A DNA stretch of 64,000 nucleotides from an uncultured Tenacibaculum sp. (GTDB lineage: Bacteria; Bacteroidota; Bacteroidia; Flavobacteriales; Flavobacteriaceae): contig CANMIL010000002.1 in NCBI GenBank assembly GCA_947497895.1, positions 372,001-436,000 on the forward strand, given 5' to 3'. Shown in pieces: positions 16,323-24,110 of the stretch. The translations under genes and the position numbers were made by a program. How positions within the stretch are numbered: the first letter of the stretch is position 1; every line of letters starts with the position of its first letter. The notes under the pieces are model-generated. The model was given only the letters and a program-made list of their open reading frames with translations. It had not been told where the DNA came from and did no database searches.

Positions 16323-17084
16323 CTATTCTAACATGGCAACTACTCTGGCAGGTGCCGCAGATGCACCAACTATTTTTAATGGGAAAACGGCTACTTTAAA
16401 ACCTGTAAAAGGCAATGCGTCAAGATTTACTAATTGCTCCATATGACAGTACTCTTTGTCTTTTCCAACCAAATGAGCCTCCCAGAATAATTCTGCATCA
16501 TTAGTTTCTTTTGCTTTTTGAATAAGATAGGGAAGAGGTAAATCCCATCCCCAAGAATCAATACCCATTACTTTAATTCCTTGATCAATTAACCATTCTG
16601 TAGCCTGAGCACTCATTCCAGTCCCTATTTTATGAAAATCTTTAGTGCCGTTAAACTTATCACGACCTGTTTTTATTAACACGATCATATTAGGTTTAAG
16701 CGTGAGTTTGTTGTTATCTAAGAATTGTTGAATATCTTCTACTGTAATAGGGTCGAAGTCAACTTTGTGCTTCATGTCAATGACTATTCCATCTCCATAA
16801 CACCAGTCTAAAGGAATTTCATCAATGGTTTTCGATTTTTCTCCATTCGTAGTTGGTGAATAATGCCAAGGAGCATCAATATGAGTAGTTGAATGCACTC
16901 CCATTTTTTGTATGGTATCATCAGCCCATCCAGTAAAATTCTTTGGAAATAATTTGAAAGGAAGCCCCAAAATTCTAATTAGCCACTTTGCTTTATGATG
17001 AGGTTTATGTTTGATTTTAACTTTCATAAACCAAGGATCCTGTTTGTTATACTGTATAGGTTTCGATAAATCGATAATTTTCAT
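16323..17084 (-). CDS. Cyclase-family (kynurenine-formamidase-like) metal hydrolase
   Basis: A 253-residue cyclase-family protein. Members (KynB, isatin hydrolase and others) are Mn/Zn hydrolases of amides or cyclic ketones. The metal-binding signature HSTTHIDAPWHY is at residues 64-75 with His64, His68, Asp70 and His74, and a later DSWGWD occurs in the expected place. Substrate is open: no kynurenine genes are near, so I avoid the kynB symbol. It lacks a signal peptide and is cytoplasmic. It stands downstream of the GH92 gene in the same direction but behind a terminator, and has its own TACTTTTG box. Confidence 0.85.
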   Translation of the reverse strand: MKIIDLSKPIQYNKQDPWFMKVKIKHKPHHKAKWLIRILGLPFKLFPKNFTGWADDTIQKMGVHSTTHIDAPWHYSPTTNGEKSKTIDEIPLDWCYGDGIVIDMKHKVDFDPITVEDIQQFLDNNKLTLKPNMIVLIKTGRDKFNGTKDFHKIGTGMSAQATEWLIDQGIKVMGIDSWGWDLPLPYLIQKAKETNDAELFWEAHLVGKDKEYCHMEQLVNLDALPFTGFKVAVFPLKIVGASAAPARVVAMLE

Positions 17085-17106
17085 GAGAAGGAATTTAGTT
17101 TAGAAA

Positions 17107-17114
17107 CAAAAGTA
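17107..17114 (-). promoter_or_regulatory. Bacteroidota -7 box (TACTTTTG) for the cyclase gene
   Basis: The minus strand reads TACTTTTG, matching TAnnTTTG, 23 bases before the cyclase ATG and just past the GH92 terminator. This implies a very short leader. Confidence 0.5.
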
Positions 17115-17115
17115 A

Positions 17116-17146
17116 AATAAAAACCCTCACTTGGCGGTGAGGGTTT
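17116..17146 (-). terminator. Rho-independent terminator after the GH92 gene
   Basis: Stem aaaccctcac (17121-17130) pairs with gtgagggttt (17137-17146), followed on the minus strand by a T-rich run. Confidence 0.85.
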
Positions 17147-17152
17147 GTGTTT

Positions 17153-19474
17153 TTATTTATTAGTCATCTCAAATATAATTTCACCTCCATTGGCAATATC
17201 ATGATGCGAGAGTAATAATCCTTCTAGCTTTTTACCGTTAACCGTAACGCTCTTTACATATACGTTTTCTTTACTTTGGTTATTGGCAATTATTTTTAAT
17301 GTTTTTCCATTTTCTAGGTTAATGGTTGCCTCTTTAATATTTGGACTACCGATAGCATAATCAGCAGAACCTGGAGTTACTGGATAAAAACCTAAACTGC
17401 TAAAAATATACCAAGCACTCATTTGTCCAGCATCATCATTACCACAAAGACCTTCAACAGTTGGAGCATACATGGTATCCATAATCATACGAACACGTTT
17501 TTGAGTTTTTTCAGGATTGTTAGTCCAATTGTATAAGTAAGGAATATGGTGCCCTGGCTCGTTTCCATGTACATAGTTTCCAATAATACCATCACGAGTA
17601 ATATCTTCATGATGAGCAATATATTTGTCTTCAATTTCCATGGTGAAAAGCTCATCCAATTGCTTACTGAATTTATCTTTTCCTCCCATCATTTCAACCA
17701 TATGGTCTATATTTTGAGGAACATATAATCCATAATTCCATGCATTTCCTTCAATAAATCCTTGACCATGTGTGTCCATAGGGTCAAAGTTTTCTCTGAA
17801 TTTTCCATCAGATAATTTAGGGCGCATAAACCCGATTGAAGGATCATATACGTTGTTATAATATTCGGCTCTTTCCGAGTATTCGTTTTCAGCTTCTTTA
17901 TTTCCTACTTTTTTAGCTATTTGAGCAATACACCAGTCGTTGTAAGCATACTCTAAAGTTTTAGAAACTGAGGAATGACTTTTATCGTCTGGTACATATT
18001 TGTAGTCAATATAATCGCCTATCCCATCAAAGTATCTAACAGTAGCTGTGTTTCTTGAAGCTTTTAAAGCATGGTTAATGTCGAAATCCCCAACATTTTT
18101 TGCCATAGCGTCAGCTATTACTGAAGTAGCATGATAACCAATCATACACCAGTTTTCATTTGCATAATGACTCCATATTGGTAACATATGATGAACGCTT
18201 TCATCGTGATGTGCTAACATCGATTTAATCATATCATTATTTCTACTTGGTTGAATAATGTTGTATAAAGGATGCAAAGCTCTGTAGGTATCCCAAAGAG
18301 AGAAAATAGTATAATTTGTGAAATCTTCAGATGTATAAATGTTTTGATCTAACCCTCTGTATTTTCCATCTACATCTTCATATAAAATAGGAGATAAGCT
18401 CGTGTGGTATAAAGCGGTATAAAAAGTTGTTTTATCATCTTCAGAAATAGTTTCAACCTGAATTTTATTCAATTCTTTATTCCACTTCTTCTGAGTTTCT
18501 TCCTTCGTAGTGTCAAAATTCCAATGAGGTACTTCTGTTTTTAAATTGTTTAAAGCTCCATTAGTGCTAACTGGAGATAAAGCAAACTTAACTTTAATTT
18601 TTTCACCTTCGTTGGTGTCGAAATTGAAATACGCTCTGATATCCTTTCCTGCCATTTCAGGGAAGTTTTCATTCTGTTTAAAACGTCTATAAAAACCATC
18701 ATAAGTTTCTTTGTTGTATTTCTTATGACCGTAACTTTTAAAAGGCTTAGAAAACTCCATGGCAAAGAATATTTTTTTGGTTCTTGCCCAACCTTTTGTT
18801 TGTCTGTATCCAGTTATCAAACTATCATTTTCAACACGAATAAATGTCCATACATTTTTATTGTCGTGATGATATACATTGTATACTAAGTCAAGAATAA
18901 TATGAGCATCATCTGATTTAGGAAAAGTGTACTGATGAAAACCAACACGCTCACTTGCTGTTAATTCTGCTTTAATATTATAGCTGTCAAGATTTACTTG
19001 GTAATATCCTGGTGCCGCTTTTTCTGTGTCATGAGAAAAGGTTGAATAAAACCCTTTTGATTCCTCTTTTGTTTTTAAAGGATCTAACACAAGCTTTCCT
19101 GTAGTAGGCATTACTAAAAAGTCTCCTAAATCTGAATGCCCAGTACCACTAAAGTTGGTGTGCGCAAAACCAATAATGGTGCTATCTTTATGTTGGTATC
19201 CTGCGCAGTATTCGTAGGTTTCTTTGTTATAGCTTCCATCATCTTTAAACATTACTTGAAAGTTGGTTTGCGGACTCAATTGAACCATTCCGAAAGGTGC
19301 AGTAGCTCCAGGGAATACATGTCCCATTTTGCTAGTACCAATTAAAGGGTTTACATATTTGGTTAAGTCTGAAGTTGTTTTTGCTTTAGGGGCACTTTCT
19401 TCTGGCTTTTGTTTACAGGAGAAAGGCAAAACAACGAGTGTGCCTAGTAGTAGAGCTAATTTCAGATTTTTCAT
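17153..19474 (-). CDS. GH92 family alpha-1,2-mannosidase, lipoprotein
   Basis: A 773-residue glycoside hydrolase of family 92, Ca-dependent exo-alpha-mannosidases that trim mannose from N-glycans or mannans. The N-terminus MKNLKLALLLGTLVVLPFSC is a lipoprotein signal (Cys20). Family motifs include DLTKYVNPLIGTSKMGHVFPGATAPFGMV broken across residues 37-66, FAHTNFSGTGHSDLGDF, FSLWDTYRALHP, GNEPGHHIPYLYNW and CGNDDAGQMSAWYIFSSLGFYPV. The last two carry the catalytic acid region and the Asp pair typical of GH92. Length matches the family (about 740-790). No SusC/SusD pair adjoins it, so it is not part of an obvious utilisation locus. Likely on the outer membrane or periplasm. Confidence 0.95.
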   Translation of the reverse strand: MKNLKLALLLGTLVVLPFSCKQKPEESAPKAKTTSDLTKYVNPLIGTSKMGHVFPGATAPFGMVQLSPQTNFQVMFKDDGSYNKETYEYCAGYQHKDSTIIGFAHTNFSGTGHSDLGDFLVMPTTGKLVLDPLKTKEESKGFYSTFSHDTEKAAPGYYQVNLDSYNIKAELTASERVGFHQYTFPKSDDAHIILDLVYNVYHHDNKNVWTFIRVENDSLITGYRQTKGWARTKKIFFAMEFSKPFKSYGHKKYNKETYDGFYRRFKQNENFPEMAGKDIRAYFNFDTNEGEKIKVKFALSPVSTNGALNNLKTEVPHWNFDTTKEETQKKWNKELNKIQVETISEDDKTTFYTALYHTSLSPILYEDVDGKYRGLDQNIYTSEDFTNYTIFSLWDTYRALHPLYNIIQPSRNNDMIKSMLAHHDESVHHMLPIWSHYANENWCMIGYHATSVIADAMAKNVGDFDINHALKASRNTATVRYFDGIGDYIDYKYVPDDKSHSSVSKTLEYAYNDWCIAQIAKKVGNKEAENEYSERAEYYNNVYDPSIGFMRPKLSDGKFRENFDPMDTHGQGFIEGNAWNYGLYVPQNIDHMVEMMGGKDKFSKQLDELFTMEIEDKYIAHHEDITRDGIIGNYVHGNEPGHHIPYLYNWTNNPEKTQKRVRMIMDTMYAPTVEGLCGNDDAGQMSAWYIFSSLGFYPVTPGSADYAIGSPNIKEATINLENGKTLKIIANNQSKENVYVKSVTVNGKKLEGLLLSHHDIANGGEIIFEMTNK

Positions 19475-19604
19475 ATTTTGTAATAAAAGAAGGTTTAAAT
19501 TGATAAAAAGGTAAAAATAGCACAGAAAATGAGATTAGAAATAATTTATGATTAAAAAGAATGAAGGGTTTAACAATTTTTCATATTTAGTTGATTTTTA
19601 AACA

Positions 19605-19632
19605 AAAAAGAAAACCCCGCTAAGCGAGGTTT
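19605..19632 (-). terminator. Rho-independent terminator after the HhH-type membrane protein
   Basis: Stem aaccccgc (19613-19620) pairs with gcgaggtt (19624-19631) with one mismatch, followed on the minus strand by a T-rich run (A-run 19602-19614). Confidence 0.75.
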
Positions 19633-19660
19633 GTGTTAATTATTTTAATGATAAGGATTG

Positions 19661-20290
19661 CTAGGCTTTTCCTCCATCTAATTTATCTTGCCATTCTTTA
19701 AGTTCTTTCCATTTACCTTCATATGCAAATTTTGCCTGCTCAGGCCAGGTTCCAGGTTTATGCATTCTATATCTATCACCGCCGCTATTCAATACTTCTT
19801 GGCATTTATCTACTGAGGCTTCTGATAAATCTTTCCAGGTTTTTATATCGAAATTATGAAACAAGCCTTCAATTTTAGGACCAATACCTTCTATAATCTT
19901 TAAATCGTTTTGTTTTATTTTTTTACCAAAAACAGCTTTTGCTGCCACTGCGTCGAATGGAATTTCTTTTTCAATTTCACCTCCTGCGAAGGCCGCCGCT
20001 GCTAAATTAGCATTTACTGATGTTCCGTCACCTGAAAGTCCTTTTTCTAAATCTAACTTTACTTTGTAACACTCTTGGAGGTCTGCTTTTAAAACAGCTT
20101 TTTGTTTTTTGCAAGTTTCTAAGTCAGCTTCTAGTTTAGCAATAATATCAGCTGAATCTCCAACATTATTATTATCTGAGTTTTTATTTCCGAATAATCT
20201 TCCGAGAAGATATCCTAAGATAGCACATAAAATTCCAACAATTACTGGGATAATCCAGCACCAAGGTATTTGGGTTGCTAATACGTTCAT
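19661..20290 (-). CDS. Membrane-anchored protein with C-terminal helix-hairpin-helix-like domain
   Basis: A 209-residue protein. One transmembrane helix near residues 10-30 (WIIPVIVGILCAILGYLLG) is followed by a coiled-coil-like stretch (IIAKLEADLETCKKQKAVLKADL) and then a globular C-terminus. There, KQNDLKIIEGIGPKIEGLFHNF looks like a helix-hairpin-helix of the kind in DUF4332/RuvA-like proteins, with NSGGDRYRMHKPGTWPEQAKFAYEGKW after it. The C-terminal part also resembles proteins annotated in Bacteroidota near ribosomal-L21-like or respiratory-complex accessory names. No activity can be assigned. The fold hints at nucleic-acid or protein binding at the membrane. It is a single-gene unit. 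Confidence 0.6.
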   Translation of the reverse strand: MNVLATQIPWCWIIPVIVGILCAILGYLLGRLFGNKNSDNNNVGDSADIIAKLEADLETCKKQKAVLKADLQECYKVKLDLEKGLSGDGTSVNANLAAAAFAGGEIEKEIPFDAVAAKAVFGKKIKQNDLKIIEGIGPKIEGLFHNFDIKTWKDLSEASVDKCQEVLNSGGDRYRMHKPGTWPEQAKFAYEGKWKELKEWQDKLDGGKA

Positions 20291-20795
20291 TTTTGTTTTT
20301 TGTTTTTAATTAATAGTTCCTTTAATTTTCTGTTATTACTGCATGGAAATAATCAAGTTTACCGAAAACCTTTATTTATTTACATGTTTATCTCTTTAGT
20401 GTTTATAAGAAGTATAGTTACTGAATCTGTAGTAGTGTTGATTCTTTGAGTTTCGATGTCCATAACAGCAGAGAATTTGACTAGTGTTGTTTAGCAGAGA
20501 ATTTGACTTTAAGTAATTTTCTTAAAGAAATGCAAAACTTCACCAAAAATCGCAACGTATTTTTCGGAAAAATGATCGAATTATTTCCTAATAAATAAGT
20601 CAAATTTTTACTCATTAGTGATTGGTTTAAATAATTGATTGTTAAAATATTAAAAAATGATGAAAAATTAAAATTTTGCTTCAAAAAAGCATTCTTTAAG
20701 TAAATGCTAAATAATTGTTAATAAGATGGTTTGGGTGAAACATTTTAAAAATAACTCAGTCTTATAGGCAACAACATTAACTAAAAAATAGTATC
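20291..20795. other. 505 bp gap with direct and inverted copies of a 16-mer
   Basis: No gene recognised. A perfect 16-bp direct repeat AGCAGAGAATTTGACT occurs at 20467-20482 and 20493-20508 (26 bp period). Part of it appears inverted as AGTCAAATTT at 20598-20607. The downstream gene is the ankyrin protein, so these could be regulator sites. The region is otherwise AT-rich with no clear promoter box. Confidence 0.5.
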
Positions 20796-21179
20796 ATGAA
20801 AAAATTTGTTTTAACATCGTTTGTAATTTTAATATCATTAACTTCAGTAAGTGCTTCAAATAGTAAAGAAGCTATAGAACCAACTCGTATTGAGTTTGAC
20901 GGATTAAGTACTTTTTGTAAGATGATTAGGTCGGGAGATTATGACACTGTAAAAGCTTTTATCAGTAACGGAACCAATATTAATAGAAAATCCTTAGGAT
21001 TAACTCCAACAATGTATGCTGCTCGCTACAATAAAGTAGATATCTTAAAATTATTAATCGAGAAAGGAGCAAAGTTAAACGTAAAGTCTTCAAACGGATA
21101 TACTGCTTTAGATTATGCAAAAATGTCAAAAGCAAATGAAGCATATGCTGTATTAAAAGAAGCATTAGATAAAAAGTAA
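20796..21179 (+). CDS. Secreted ankyrin-repeat protein
   Basis: A 127-residue exported protein. The N-terminus MKKFVLTSFVILISLTSVSA is a Sec signal peptide. The mature part carries about two and a half ankyrin repeats: SGDYDTVKAFISNGTNINRK, then LGLTPTMYAARYNKVDILKLLIEKGAKLNVKS and NGYTALDYAKMSKANEAYAVL. Such small periplasmic ankyrin proteins are thought to bind other proteins; catalase protection has been shown for a relative in other bacteria, but nothing here supports that. It is monocistronic with a strong terminator, and the upstream gap contains direct repeats. Confidence 0.85.
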   Translation: MKKFVLTSFVILISLTSVSASNSKEAIEPTRIEFDGLSTFCKMIRSGDYDTVKAFISNGTNINRKSLGLTPTMYAARYNKVDILKLLIEKGAKLNVKSSNGYTALDYAKMSKANEAYAVLKEALDKK

Positions 21180-21203
21180 AACTTTAAACTATATATTGAT
21201 TTT

Positions 21204-21231
21204 AAGGCTATCTTTCGAGATAGCCTTTTTT
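21204..21231 (+). terminator. Rho-independent terminator after the ankyrin gene
   Basis: Perfect ten-base stem aaggctatct/agatagcctt with ttcg loop and a T-run to 21231. Confidence 0.92.
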
Positions 21232-21234
21232 GTT

Positions 21235-21242
21235 TATTTTTG
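21235..21242 (+). promoter_or_regulatory. Bacteroidota -7 box (TATTTTTG) for the CNNM/CBS gene
   Basis: TATTTTTG matches TAnnTTTG. It lies 16 bases before the ATG, so the leader would be about ten bases. Confidence 0.45.
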
Positions 21243-21258
21243 TCATAAAAACTAAATA

Positions 21259-22344
21259 ATGACTTTATTACTTATTTACGCAACGGTATCAATTCTTTTC
21301 TCTTTCCTGTGCTCTATATTAGAAGCAGTTTTGCTTAGTGTAACACCAACTTTTGTCAATGTAAAAAAGAAGGAAGGAAAAGCGTATGCTAACGAATTAG
21401 AAAAGTTGAAAAAAGATGTAGATAAACCGTTAATTGCTATTTTAACTGTAAACACTATTGCTCATACTGTAGGAGCGATTTTAGTAGGAGTGCAAGCAGA
21501 GCAACTTCCTTATAAATTTGAAATTTTAGGAGTGAATGTAGTTGGAATTGTTTCGGCGATTATGACTGTTTTGATTTTAGTTGTTTCTGAAATTATACCA
21601 AAAACGATAGGGGCTACCTATTGGAAAGGATTAGCCAACTTTACGGCAAAAGCTTTAAATATTTTAATATTTCCTCTACGTTGGACAGGTATTTTGTGGA
21701 TGTTACAATTAACAACAAAACTTATTGGAGGAAAAGGAGGCCATGGTGAAAGCGTATTGAGTAGAGAAGATTTTACGGCAATGACTGATATTGCGGAGCA
21801 AGAAGGGGTTTTTAAAGAGAATGAGAGTAAAGTAATTCGTAATATGATTGGATTTAAAGAAGTTCAAGCGAAGCATATTATGACGCCAAGAACAGTGTTG
21901 AAATCTGCAAATGAAAATCAAACTATTCAGGAGTTTTTTGATGAAAATCAGCCGTTAAGGTTTTCGAGAATTCCGGTTTATGTTGATAAAACAGATAGTA
22001 TTACTGGGTATTTCTTGAAGGATCAATTGTTACTTTCATTAGTTAATGGGAAAGGCGAAGAAACTTTAAAAAGTATCAAAAGAGATATTATTGTAGCGAA
22101 AAGAGATTTATCAATTCCAGATTTATTTGAGAAGTTAATTGAACAAAGAGAGCATTTAGCGTTAGTAGTTGATGAGTTTGGAGCGGTAAGCGGATTGGTA
22201 ACTCAAGAGGATGTTATTGAAACCTTACTTGGTTTTGAAATTATGGATGAAAGTGATAATGTTGCCGATTTACAGAGTTTTGCAAGAAAGAATTGGGAAG
22301 AAAGAGCAAAACGTTTAGGAATTATAGAAAAAGAGGATGAATAA
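21259..22344 (+). CDS. CNNM/CBS-domain membrane protein (hemolysin-C/CorB family)
   Basis: A 361-residue inner-membrane protein. An N-terminal DUF21/CNNM domain with about four hydrophobic segments (LLLIYATVSILFSFLCSIL first, then LIAILTVNTIAHTVGAILVG and VLILVVSEIIPKTIG) precedes a CBS pair (about 190-325: HIMTPRTVL and DEFGAVSGLVTQEDVIETLLG). The short C-terminus lacks the CorC/HlyC domain of longer relatives. CNNM proteins act in magnesium (or divalent-cation) efflux; the family also includes GldE, a gliding accessory protein of Flavobacterium. GldE is longer with a C-terminal CorC domain, so I do not use that name. It is transcribed alone, with a perfect palindromic terminator behind. Confidence 0.85.
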   Translation: MTLLLIYATVSILFSFLCSILEAVLLSVTPTFVNVKKKEGKAYANELEKLKKDVDKPLIAILTVNTIAHTVGAILVGVQAEQLPYKFEILGVNVVGIVSAIMTVLILVVSEIIPKTIGATYWKGLANFTAKALNILIFPLRWTGILWMLQLTTKLIGGKGGHGESVLSREDFTAMTDIAEQEGVFKENESKVIRNMIGFKEVQAKHIMTPRTVLKSANENQTIQEFFDENQPLRFSRIPVYVDKTDSITGYFLKDQLLLSLVNGKGEETLKSIKRDIIVAKRDLSIPDLFEKLIEQREHLALVVDEFGAVSGLVTQEDVIETLLGFEIMDESDNVADLQSFARKNWEERAKRLGIIEKEDE

Positions 22345-22867
22345 TAATTCATTTACTTGATAACACAAAAAAGCAGATCAAATTTGATCTGCTTTTTTTA
22401 ATCCTATTGGGATAAACTCTCGGAGGTTTGCCTCGTAGGTAAATGTTTTTAGTTTGAAAATGTATTCTTATGGAATGCTCCGTGGGTTTGCTCTGGAGAA
22501 ATATACTAAATATTGGGGTGAATCCGATATGACTTCCATGTTATATCAGATTCATACTAATACCTAAAAGTTTACTTTTTTGTTTATTAGTGTTTTATAT
22601 TAAGACATAGGGAAGAGAGTATGTTTTTAGGTAGTTTTGTTTGATTTTATTACTAAAAAAAGTACATTTGCTCCTGTGTATCTAAGGGCTGATCGACTTA
22701 GGTTCATTCTAGCTAGAAAAAGAAGGAGGTGATATATAAAAATTGCGCACGCTTCCTTTTTAAATAAAAAAACTTAGATGTTCCAAATGGTAAATATATG
22801 GAACGCTTTGTGTTGTTTGTCATTTAAAGCGATAAGCAATTCAAATGAAATACTAAAAAACTAAAAG
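22345..22867. other. 523 bp gap rich in dyads, ahead of the secreted-peptide genes
   Basis: Contents: the palindromic terminator; two similar hairpins at about 22417-22435 (gaggtttgcctc) and 22478-22500 (ctccgtgggtttgctctggag); an inverted repeat gaatccgatat...atatcagattc near 22522-22555; a ctaag/cttag hairpin near 22683-22701; the 11-mer AAGGAGGTGAT at 22723-22733, fully complementary to the usual 16S 3' end; and a dyad gttccaaat/atatggaac at 22780-22804. No coding frame is convincing. The density of structure suggests a regulatory leader, a small RNA or a decayed repeat element. Confidence 0.5.
22366..22399 (+). terminator. Perfect palindromic terminator
   Basis: A near-perfect palindrome of about 32 bases (agcagatcaaa/tttgatctgct with A-run and T-run flanks) directly after the CNNM/CBS gene. 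It should act in both directions. Confidence 0.9.
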
Positions 22868-23080
22868 ATGAAAAAAATTATTATTGCAGCTTTTATGTTG
22901 TTTTCTATCTCAACAATAGATGCGAAAAATGCTGTTTTGGGGGATGATTGTGTTGATAATGCAATTTCGAGTTTGGAAGATGCTGAAAGAAAGCTAGGTC
23001 ATATGATGAACGACATCGATGCCGCTGAATTTCTTAATGTATCAATAGCCATGTGTGAAACATTTCCTTGGTACTGGTAA
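22868..23080 (+). CDS. Small secreted two-Cys peptide, first of a homologous pair
   Basis: A 70-residue exported peptide. MKKIIIAAFMLFSISTIDA is a clear signal peptide, leaving about 50 residues. The mature part has two cysteines 35 residues apart, in DDCVDNAISSLEDAER and SIAMCETFPWYW. It aligns residue by residue with the next gene: D-x-C-x-D-x-A-I, then E-x-A-E, then E-[FY]-[LM]-N-x-[SA]-x-A-x-C. A helical hairpin closed by one disulfide is plausible. I do not know the family. It is followed 26 bases later by its paralogue and both end at one terminator, so they form a small operon. Confidence 0.65.
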   Translation: MKKIIIAAFMLFSISTIDAKNAVLGDDCVDNAISSLEDAERKLGHMMNDIDAAEFLNVSIAMCETFPWYW

Positions 23081-23106
23081 AATTATTACTACTAAAAAAT
23101 TTAATT

Positions 23107-23298
23107 ATGAAATTATTTTATTCAATTATCTTAGTCGCTTTAGGTTGGAGTGGTTATAGTGAAAATGATGCTTGTTTCGATACTGCTATTAAAGCGGTAG
23201 AATTTGCTGAAGAACACAGAGGGAGCTCTTTCAGTGACGAAGAAGCTACTGAGTACATGAACGCTGCTTATGCGGTTTGTTGGAGTATGCAGCACTAG
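23107..23298 (+). CDS. Small secreted two-Cys peptide, paralogue of the preceding gene
   Basis: A 63-residue peptide from the ATG at 23107; the frame also contains an ATG at 23068, inside the upstream gene, but only the downstream start gives a signal peptide MKLFYSIILVALGWSGYS. The mature part has NDACFDTAIKAVEFAEEHRG and ATEYMNAAYAVCWSMQH, matching the spacing of the first peptide including both cysteines. Net charge is acidic. The shared pattern after divergence of most other residues points to selection on the two-Cys helical core. No toxin, bacteriocin leader or T9SS signal is seen; function unknown. Confidence 0.65.
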   Translation: MKLFYSIILVALGWSGYSENDACFDTAIKAVEFAEEHRGSSFSDEEATEYMNAAYAVCWSMQH

Positions 23299-23315
23299 GA
23301 ATATTTATTAATTTA

Positions 23316-23352
23316 GTCTAACCTATTAACTTAATTGTAGGTTAGGCTTTTT
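23316..23352 (+). terminator. Terminator after the secreted-peptide pair
   Basis: Stem gtctaacct (23316-23324) pairs with aggttaggc (23339-23347), one G-U wobble, followed by five T. Confidence 0.8.
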
Positions 23353-23362
23353 CAAATGTATT

Positions 23363-24106
23363 ATGAAAAGAATTAGCTTTACTTTATTGTTTTTTTTCTT
23401 AACATCTATTCTGTACTCGCAGAATTCTGGTAAAATAACATACGGAGTTTTTATTGATAAGACGGAAAAGTTAGAAAATAAGAGAAAAGATGAATCGAAA
23501 AATACAGAGTCTCGCTTTATGAAGGCAATAGAAGATATTGGTGGAGATTTTGAATTAGAATTAAAGTTTTATGGAAAAGAATCATTTTATAAGTTGGTAG
23601 AACCAATGGGGATGGATTTTAAAAAGGAGACGTTGTTTAATATGGCGAAAATTGTTTTTAAATCTAAAGATTCGTATTATACCTCTTTAAAGGAAAAAAG
23701 AATAATTACTCAGAAAAACTTTATGGGAGATGTGTTCTTAATTGAAAAGAATCAAGATGTTTCGGATTGGAGTTTTATAAATGAGGAAAGGAAAATAGGA
23801 AAATATCTTTGTTATAAAGCCGAAAGAGAGTTCGTTTATGAAAGTCGAAAGGGAAAAACATCGGTTAAGCAAACGGTATGGTATACTCCCGAAATACCTA
23901 TATCTTTTGGACCATCTGAATTTAGCGGGTTTCCAGGACTTGTTATGGAGGTTAGGTTAGGTAATATTGTTTATTTTTCGAAAAAAATTGAGTTAAATAT
24001 TGATGTTAAATCAGATATTAAAAAGCCGAATGAAGGAAAAAGAATAACTGAGAAGGAATTTTTAAAAGTAGCAAAAGAAGCTAGGCAGAATTTATTATCA
24101 AAATAG
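23363..24106 (+). CDS. GLPGLI family protein, exported
   Basis: A 247-residue exported protein with signal peptide MKRISFTLLFFFLTSILYSQ. It carries the family signature, here as FSGFPGLVMEV near residue 193, preceded by the usual TVWYTPEIPISFGPS. GLPGLI proteins are abundant in Bacteroidota, and their genes often sit next to a receptor-like barrel gene, as here: the next gene begins four bases after its stop. The pair is probably one functional unit in the periplasm or outer membrane. Biochemical role is not known. Confidence 0.9.
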   Translation: MKRISFTLLFFFLTSILYSQNSGKITYGVFIDKTEKLENKRKDESKNTESRFMKAIEDIGGDFELELKFYGKESFYKLVEPMGMDFKKETLFNMAKIVFKSKDSYYTSLKEKRIITQKNFMGDVFLIEKNQDVSDWSFINEERKIGKYLCYKAEREFVYESRKGKTSVKQTVWYTPEIPISFGPSEFSGFPGLVMEVRLGNIVYFSKKIELNIDVKSDIKKPNEGKRITEKEFLKVAKEARQNLLSK

Positions 24107-24110
24107 GTGA

